From an uncultured Bacteroidota bacterium (GTDB taxonomy: Bacteria; Bacteroidota; Rhodothermia; Rhodothermales; UBA10348), in assembly GCA_937893205.1 (NCBI GenBank), contig CALBJU010000475.1, forward strand, positions 1-5,867: 5,867 nt of DNA, in the 5' to 3' direction. Positions within the stretch are counted from its first letter, which is position 1; each line of letters starts with the position of its first letter. The notes beneath the pieces are model-generated. The model worked only from the letters and a program-made list of their open reading frames with translations, did no database searches and was not told the DNA's origin. Positions 1 through 4,524 of this stretch are shown here, in pieces. The position numbers and the translations under genes are program-made.

Positions 1-1421
1 GAAGAATTTTGGCCGCGGGTGAGAGCAACATAAACGGGATCTACCTCGACCCAGGAATAGTGGCTCTTGCTCCCGTCGTTCCGGAAATAGGCCATTTCCT
101 TATTCCACTTTCCGATCAGCATATCCAGATCGCCGTCCGCATCGAGGTCAGCAAGATTGGGATTGTGATGGTAGGTGTTCGTCAGATCCATCGTTTCCTT
201 GTACACAAACGAGGGTGAGGTCGGCGTCCCCGTGTTCTCAAACACGAACATCAGCGACGTGCGCTGATTGGTGGGCTCGATTTTGTTTGAGACGATCATA
301 TCCAGGTCGCCGTCCGCATCCAAGTCAATCAACTTGACGATACTCTCGCTTCCCACATCCAGGTCGTAGATGAAACGCATGGTCTGCATCTCGAAGTGCC
401 CTTTGGAGGTCTGCTCCATAAAATAAAGATTGTTTCGGGTGGTCGAATTGGCGTTGAATGCCCCACCGAGTACACCAAACACCATATCCAGGTCGCCGTC
501 TGCATCTAAATCGACTAGCACCGGCGCATTGTAACCACTCGTCTCCACCGGGTTGTTGAGCGGCCAGCTGATGGGCTCACCCCGGAGTGAAGGCGCCCCA
601 CAGGACCCCTGATTTCGCACCAACAGAATTCCAGCTTCAAAAAAATCGCCCCAGAAGAGATCCAGGTCACCGTCCTGATCCACGTCTGCGAAGTTCATTG
701 TATTGGCACCGTGCAGAGATACGTTCTCTCCCACAATTTCAATGTCTTCCCAGCGATCCGTGACAAAACGGAATCGGGGGATATTGTTCTTGTCTCGACC
801 GACGGATTCGTAGCGGGTGATCGTGCCCGTTACACGACCGATAAACAGATCCAAGAGTCCATCACAATCGATGTCGACGATGTGAGGAATGTTCTGGCGA
901 TCGGCGAAAATCGGAGTTCCCGTTGCGTCGAGCAGAGAATCGACTGCAATAACAAAGTTCGGAGCACTCGCGGTGCCTTCGTTGCGGTAGTATCGGATGT
1001 GACTGAATCGCTCCTCGGTCAGCACATCCATATCGCCGTCGTTGTCCAGGTCTACTATGCGGTACCACTCTCCCGTATCCAATCCTCCCCATTCATTCGT
1101 CACCCAGGTAAATTCCGCATCGGTTGCTGAGCCCGTGTTCTCAAACTGGATGATGCGGCCGGATTCTTCCTGGATGAACATATCCATGTCTCCATCGGCA
1201 TCCATGTCAGCAAACTGGGGCCGGGGTACGTTGAATCCTCCCTGAAAAGGGAGATCGTACATCACGCCAACGCTGTCCTCGATAGTGAAGGGACTTACTT
1301 CACGAACATAGTTTGGGGGAAACGCGGGCGTACGGTCGCTGGCAATATCTGTGGAGGTGCAGGCAGAGATCAGAATACCTGAACAAACAATAAAAATCCC
1401 ACTCAGTAGGGTCGATCGCAT
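1..1421 (-). CDS. FG-GAP/VCBS-repeat lipoprotein, 3' end outside window
   Basis: I translated the minus strand from the ATG at 1421 and found no stop down to base 1, giving 473 codons with the C-terminus missing. The N-terminus (MRSTLLSGIF...) is a short hydrophobic signal peptide ending in a lipobox I-S-A-C with Cys21, so a lipid-anchored envelope protein is likely. The mature part contains seven Asp-rich loops of the type D-[LMIV]-D-x-D-G-[DL]-[LM]-D, starting near residues 72, 124, 183, 246, 304, 366 and 425. After the loops come aromatic/hydrophobic strands and several 'xENTG' or 'RNxG' turns. This is the FG-GAP/VCBS (integrin-alpha-like) pattern: each loop should bind Ca2+ and each repeat form one propeller blade. 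The ligand and function are not recognisable; adhesion or polymer binding is inference. No Shine-Dalgarno precedes the ATG and there is no earlier in-frame ATG nearby. The gene is divergent from the threonine operon. Confidence 0.9.
   Translation of the reverse strand, partial: MRSTLLSGIFIVCSGILISACTSTDIASDRTPAFPPNYVREVSPFTIEDSVGVMYDLPFQGGFNVPRPQFADMDADGDMDMFIQEESGRIIQFENTGSATDAEFTWVTNEWGGLDTGEWYRIVDLDNDGDMDVLTEERFSHIRYYRNEGTASAPNFVIAVDSLLDATGTPIFADRQNIPHIVDIDCDGLLDLFIGRVTGTITRYESVGRDKNNIPRFRFVTDRWEDIEIVGENVSLHGANTMNFADVDQDGDLDLFWGDFFEAGILLVRNQGSCGAPSLRGEPISWPLNNPVETSGYNAPVLVDLDADGDLDMVFGVLGGAFNANSTTRNNLYFMEQTSKGHFEMQTMRFIYDLDVGSESIVKLIDLDADGDLDMIVSNKIEPTNQRTSLMFVFENTGTPTSPSFVYKETMDLTNTYHHNPNLADLDADGDLDMLIGKWNKEMAYFRNDGSKSHYSWVEVDPVYVALTRGQNS
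120..1208 (-). repeat. Seven Ca-binding FG-GAP/VCBS loop repeats
   Basis: Thirty-base loop-coding units lie at 1208-1179, 1052-1023, 875-846, 686-657, 512-483, 326-297 and 149-120. They encode, in gene order, DMDADGDMDM, DLDNDGDMDV, DIDCDGLLDL, DVDQDGDLDL, DLDADGDLDM, DLDADGDLDM and DLDADGDLDM. Spacing is 156, 177, 189, 174, 186 and 177 bases, all multiples of three, as expected for protein-domain repeats in one frame. The last three units are identical at protein level and nearly so in DNA. The third is the most divergent, with Cys at loop position 4 and Leu in place of a liganding Asp. Confidence 0.9.
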
Positions 1422-1520
1422 AGGTCGTAATGGAGTATGGGTACGCGCAGAAACGGACAAAGACTTCGAGCCTCCCGATTACGCCCGTACCTGCCCTAAG
1501 ATGCAGTTCTGAGTCGTGCC

Positions 1521-1549
1521 GGGACACACTGAATCTGGCAGTTTATAAA
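1521..1549 (+). promoter_or_regulatory. Weak candidate promoter for tdh-kbl
   Basis: GGGACA (1521-1526), 17 bp, then TATAAA (1544-1549) resembles a sigma-70 -35/-10 pair with four and five matches out of six. It would give a leader of roughly 140 nt before tdh. If the organism belongs to the Bacteroidota the primary sigma factor prefers a different consensus (TTG / TAnnTTTG), so this is only a guess. The -10-like core is palindromic and could equally serve the minus strand. Confidence 0.15.
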
Positions 1550-1597
1550 ACTAGCACATACAACGCTAAAAACTGGGATCTTCACTCAAAATGGGTA

Positions 1598-1609
1598 GAT
1601 GTGAACATC
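1598..1609. promoter_or_regulatory. Short inverted repeat, possible operator
   Basis: GATGT and ACATC are perfect 5-base arms separated by GA, 85 bases upstream of the tdh start. The symmetry does not extend to the flanking bases. A repressor or activator site for the threonine operon is conceivable from position alone, but a repeat this short can easily occur by chance. Confidence 0.12.
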
Positions 1610-1693
1610 CAGTCAATCCCTGTTACTGGGTGCTTCAGAACGGAAATGCCCTTTATCTTCCGGCTCCCCTGCAATGCGCGAAAACACGGGCTT

Positions 1694-2659
1694 ATGATTC
1701 TCATTACTGGAGCTTCCGGACAGATTGGTGTCGACCTGGCAGACGTCCTGGTCGAACGCCATGGCGACGATCAGGTACTCGTTACCGACCTGCGTATCCC
1801 GGAGCTTCAAAGAAGCGGCAGGTCCTACGACGTGTTGGACGTCACGTACATGGAGTCCGTGGAGAAAATTATCCAGGCACACGACGTGCACACCATTTTC
1901 CATCTGGCTGGCATATTGTCCGCCACAGGAGAGCGTCATCCGGAATTGGCCTGGAACGTGAATGTAAATGGCGTCAGAAACATCCTGGAAGCCGCCAGAC
2001 GCTTCGATTGCAAGGTTTTCTGGCCAAGCTCCATCGCGGTTTTTGGCCCTACCACTCCAAAAGATGATACTCCGCAGGAGACGGTAACCGAGCCCGGAAC
2101 CATGTATGGCGCGACCAAGGTCACCGGAGAACTGCTCTGTAAATTTCACGCGACCCACCACGGGGTTGACGTGCGATCGGTGCGCTTTCCGGGTATCGTC
2201 AGCCACTCAGCGCCGCCTGGGGGTGGAACCACCGATTGGGCCGTCGACATGTTCTTCGAAGCCGTTCGGAACGGCAGATACGAGTGTTTCGTCACCGAGG
2301 ACACGCGACTTCCCATGATGTATATGCCTGATGCCGTCAAATCGGTACTCGATCTGATGGATGCTCCGAACACCTCTCTCACGGTCAGAACGAGCTACAA
2401 CATTGCTGCATTCAGTTTTTCGGCCGGCGAACTCGCTTCCGCACTGAAGAAATACGTGCCGGCTTTCGAATGCACCTATGCCCCGGACTACAGACAGGAG
2501 ATCGCCAATTCATGGCCTCTTTCGATCAATGACGAGCGGGCGCGTCGGGATTGGCAGTGGATGCCAGAATATGATCTGGATGCGATGGTGCAGGACATGC
2601 TCCATCATGTTCGAGAAAAGGTAGCCAGAGAAAGCGCCAATTCAGCCGACAATCAGTAA
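1694..2659 (+). CDS. tdh: L-threonine 3-dehydrogenase, NAD-dependent, SDR/epimerase type
   Basis: This 321-residue cytoplasmic enzyme oxidises L-threonine to 2-amino-3-ketobutyrate with NAD+. It belongs to the extended short-chain dehydrogenase (UDP-galactose-epimerase-like) class rather than the zinc-dependent class of E. coli Tdh. Visible marks are the Rossmann motif GASGQIG (residues 6-12) at the very N-terminus, acidic D32 at the end of the second strand (NAD preference), 'HLAGILSA' (70-77), 'WPSSIAVFGP' (110-119) with the catalytic Ser region, and the catalytic Y138-x3-K142 in 'MYGATK'. The family-specific stretches 'RFPGIVS' (164-170), 'PGGGTTDWAV' (175-184) and 'TRLPMMYMPD' (204-213) distinguish threonine dehydrogenase from sugar epimerases. 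I chose the ATG at 1694 because homologues begin directly at the MxILITGA strand; in-frame ATGs at 1430 and 1646 would add unrelated residues. kbl follows after 18 bp and supplies the next step, which strongly supports the assignment. Confidence 0.93.
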   Translation: MILITGASGQIGVDLADVLVERHGDDQVLVTDLRIPELQRSGRSYDVLDVTYMESVEKIIQAHDVHTIFHLAGILSATGERHPELAWNVNVNGVRNILEAARRFDCKVFWPSSIAVFGPTTPKDDTPQETVTEPGTMYGATKVTGELLCKFHATHHGVDVRSVRFPGIVSHSAPPGGGTTDWAVDMFFEAVRNGRYECFVTEDTRLPMMYMPDAVKSVLDLMDAPNTSLTVRTSYNIAAFSFSAGELASALKKYVPAFECTYAPDYRQEIANSWPLSINDERARRDWQWMPEYDLDAMVQDMLHHVREKVARESANSADNQ

Positions 2660-2677
2660 CCATTATTCCATTTCGAC

Positions 2678-3868
2678 ATGTTCGATACAGCAAAGGGCCA
2701 GTTCCAGGACATTCTAGATGACATTCAAGAGGCAGGCCTCTACAAGGAAGAACGAGTCATCACTTCGCAGCAGGCCGCTGAGATTTCGGTGTCGACCGGC
2801 GCTACAGTCATCAATTTTTGTGCAAACAATTATCTTGGATTGGCCAACAACGCTGATCTGATTGAAGCCGCGAAATCAGGCGTCGAGAAATACGGGTTTG
2901 GCCTCTCCTCCGTCCGATTTATCTGTGGCACCCAGGATGTGCACAAGGAATTGGAGCGCCGTATCTCGGAATTTCTGGGGACCGAGGACACGATTCTGTA
3001 TGCCGCGTGTTTTGACGCCAACGGTGGTCTCTTCGAGACGCTTCTGGACAAGGAGTGCGCTGTCATCTCTGACGCGTTGAACCACGCTTCGATCATCGAC
3101 GGTATTAGGCTCTGCAAGGCGCAGCGATTTCGTTTTCTACACAGCGACATGGAAGATCTCGAACGCTGTCTGAAAGAATCCCAGGGCGCAAAACGCCGCA
3201 TCATCGCGACAGACGGTGTATTCAGCATGGATGGGGCGATCGCGAAGTTGGACAAAATCTGTGATCTGGCAGATAAATATGACGCCATGGTCATGGTCGA
3301 TGAATGCCACGCTACCGGCTTTTTCGGGCCAACCGGGAGGGGATCCATTGAATTCAAGAACGTGATGGGCCGCGTCGATATCATTACCAGCACGTTGGGC
3401 AAGGCGCTGGGCGGCGCCATGGGGGGCTTCACTACGGGACGAAAAGAAATCGTCGAGCTGTTGCGACAGCGTTCCCGTCCATATCTATTTTCGAATTCCC
3501 TGGCGCCCGTCATCGCCCACACTTCCCTGAAAGTGCTGGACATGTTGACCGAATCCACCGCTCTTCGAGATCGTCTTGAGCTGAATACGAAGCAGTTCAG
3601 GGATGCCATGAGCGAGGCCGGTTTCGAAATCAAGCCGGGAATACATCCGATCGTACCCATCATGCTCTACGAAGCGCGCCTTGCTCAGGAAATGGCCGCT
3701 GATCTTCTAGAAGAGGGTATATATGTCATCGGATTTTCCTATCCCGTTGTACCGCAAGGACAAGCTCGCATCCGCGTACAAATATCTGCAGGTCATTCGA
3801 GCGCTCAAATCGAGAAATGTGTAGACGCATTCGTGCGTGTAGGCCGTAAACACGGCGTCATCTCCTGA
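2678..3868 (+). CDS. kbl: Glycine C-acetyltransferase (2-amino-3-ketobutyrate CoA ligase)
   Basis: This 396-residue PLP enzyme of the alpha-oxoamine synthase family (fold type I) cleaves 2-amino-3-ketobutyrate with CoA to glycine and acetyl-CoA, completing threonine degradation. It aligns end to end, from memory, with E. coli Kbl and has nearly the same length (398). Shared blocks are 'INFCANNYLGLAN' (45-57), 'SSVRFICGTQDVHKELE' (77-93), 'CFDANGGLFETLL' (111-123), 'SDALNHASIIDG' (131-142), 'ATDGVFSMDG' (177-186), 'VDECHATGF' (207-215; D208 for the PLP pyridine nitrogen, H211 nearby), 'TLGKALGGAMGG' (239-250; K242 is the PLP Schiff-base lysine) and 'RQRSRPYLFSNSLAP' (263-277). The C-terminal 'PVVPQGQARIRVQ' is also conserved. 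It is complete, intact and presumably acts as a dimer in the cytoplasm. It starts 18 bp after tdh without a Shine-Dalgarno sequence, so the two genes are very probably co-transcribed. Confidence 0.97.
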   Translation: MFDTAKGQFQDILDDIQEAGLYKEERVITSQQAAEISVSTGATVINFCANNYLGLANNADLIEAAKSGVEKYGFGLSSVRFICGTQDVHKELERRISEFLGTEDTILYAACFDANGGLFETLLDKECAVISDALNHASIIDGIRLCKAQRFRFLHSDMEDLERCLKESQGAKRRIIATDGVFSMDGAIAKLDKICDLADKYDAMVMVDECHATGFFGPTGRGSIEFKNVMGRVDIITSTLGKALGGAMGGFTTGRKEIVELLRQRSRPYLFSNSLAPVIAHTSLKVLDMLTESTALRDRLELNTKQFRDAMSEAGFEIKPGIHPIVPIMLYEARLAQEMAADLLEEGIYVIGFSYPVVPQGQARIRVQISAGHSSAQIEKCVDAFVRVGRKHGVIS

Positions 3869-3905
3869 CAAAATAAAAGAGCCGGTCTACTGCGCGGCCC
3901 GGCTC
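3869..3905 (-). terminator. Rho-independent terminator for the T9SS protein gene
   Basis: Read on the minus strand, GAGCCGG (3905-3899), a 13-base loop and CCGGCTC (3885-3879) form a perfect 7-bp GC-rich stem followed directly by TTTTATTTTG (3878-3869). It begins 13 bases past the TAG of the minus-strand gene. Read on the plus strand after kbl, the same stem is followed by CCTCCCC rather than Ts, so it is oriented for the minus-strand transcript. It may still impede plus-strand read-through, as expected between convergent genes. Confidence 0.75.
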
Positions 3906-3918
3906 CCTCCCCGGCGAA

Positions 3919-4197
3919 CTACTTCATCAACACCAGGGTTTTGACAGATTGGAAACCACTCGTTTCCATCTGGTACAGATATAAGCCAGTTGCGACGGTG
4001 GTGCCACTGTCGTCACGGGCATCCCATGTCACCCGATGCACACCAATGGACATCGTGCCGTCCACGAGCGTCCTGACGACCTGCCCAAGCACGTTGAATA
4101 CTCGGATTGAAACGTTCGCGGTTGCCCCCATCCTGAATTCAAACGTCGTTGTCGGGTTAAACGGATTCGGATAATTCTGACCGAGCTCAAACAACTG
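3919..4197 (-). other. T9SS type A C-terminal sorting domain
   Basis: The last ~93 residues have the standard Por-secretion tail layout: Y-P-N-P-F-N-P at the start, a beta sandwich with 'VSIRVFNVLGQVV', a conserved 'G.H.V.WDA.D..G..V..G.Y.Y' stretch, and a basic final residue after a hydrophobic strand (TLVLMK). In known systems this tail is read by the outer-membrane T9SS translocon. Its presence implies that the organism has that system and that the mature protein is surface-attached or released. Confidence 0.92.
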
Positions 4198-4524
4198 AGG
4201 AAGCTCTTCACCAATTTCTTCGAACAGTTCTTCCTCTACCCCAACGGTGAACGTCGCGGTGGTCGTGAACATCCCGATTGGCGAGTAAGCCGATGTCGAT
4301 CCGTCCGTGGACCGGGACCGAACCTGCCAGAAGTACTGACCTGCATCCAGGCCGTTAAGCTGAATGAACGGTGTCGCAATATCAGTGAGTTCGAAAATCG
4401 TCGTCGCAGATTCCAGATCGTTATCAAGCGAATATCGCAGGTCGAATACAAGCTGCGATTCCGATGGTGCAGGTAGAATCCGGGACAACGTCGGCGCGGT
4501 AGCCGTAATGGTGACCGTGTTCGA
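3919..4524 (-). CDS. C-terminal fragment of T9SS-secreted protein (FnIII-like + sorting domain)
   Basis: This is the downstream piece of the frameshifted gene that runs from beyond 5867 to the TAG at 3921-3919. From 4524 it reads S-N-T-V-T-I-T-A-T-A-P-T, then a fibronectin-III-like segment (about 4500-4258) with the typical 'L.aGqYFWQVRSRS' and 'SpiGMFTT' strands. An acidic linker 'VEEELFEEIGEEL' follows, and last a T9SS type A sorting domain (about 4197-3919). The domain begins 'QNYPNPFNPTT', passes 'VFNVLGQVVRTLVDG' and 'GLYLYQMET', and ends 'KTLVLMK'. That domain directs export across the outer membrane by the type IX system and is then usually removed. The reading frame is open up to 4593 but has no credible start of its own; a TTG at 4488 would cut into the FnIII domain. 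I therefore read it as the 3' part of the upstream gene, not as a separate gene. Confidence 0.85.
   Translation of the reverse strand, partial: SNTVTITATAPTLSRILPAPSESQLVFDLRYSLDNDLESATTIFELTDIATPFIQLNGLDAGQYFWQVRSRSTDGSTSAYSPIGMFTTTATFTVGVEEELFEEIGEELPQLFELGQNYPNPFNPTTTFEFRMGATANVSIRVFNVLGQVVRTLVDGTMSIGVHRVTWDARDDSGTTVATGLYLYQMETSGFQSVKTLVLMK

Larger units (their letters stand above)
1422..1693. other. Divergent intergenic region, no gene
   Basis: This 272 bp lies between the divergent starts of the lipoprotein gene and tdh. The plus frame is open from an ATG at 1430 in phase with tdh, but its 88 extra residues look nothing like the dehydrogenase and the enzyme's Rossmann fold starts at 1694, so I treat the stretch as non-coding. 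It contains an AT-rich palindrome TTTATAAA (1542-1549) and a small inverted repeat GATGT-GA-ACATC (1598-1609). I see no tRNA, riboswitch or terminator. Promoters for both directions should be here, but none matches a consensus convincingly. Confidence 0.6.

Noticed and set aside
711..1130. Plus-strand open frame (139 codons) opposite the lipoprotein gene
   Set aside because: It is antisense to the FG-GAP repeats, whose repeat phase and open frame prove that the minus strand is coding.
121..1209. Regularly spaced similar ~29-base units on the plus strand, superficially like a CRISPR array
   Set aside because: The units are 156-189 bases apart, always in multiples of three, diverge at codon third positions and encode Ca-binding loops in an open frame. 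They are protein-domain repeats.
1613..2206. Minus-strand open frame (197 codons) opposite the start of tdh
   Set aside because: It overlaps the conserved Rossmann and active-site part of tdh and shows no recognisable motif.
2830..3663. Long minus-strand open frame (277 codons) opposite kbl
   Set aside because: It lies entirely within the strongly conserved kbl gene; its translation is rich in Ser and Arg with no domain pattern, as expected from the antisense of a GC-balanced gene.
4486..4488. TTG as the start of a separate small T9SS-tail protein
   Set aside because: It would cut off the beginning of the FnIII-like segment and leave no signal peptide; the frame joins the upstream gene after one-base correction.
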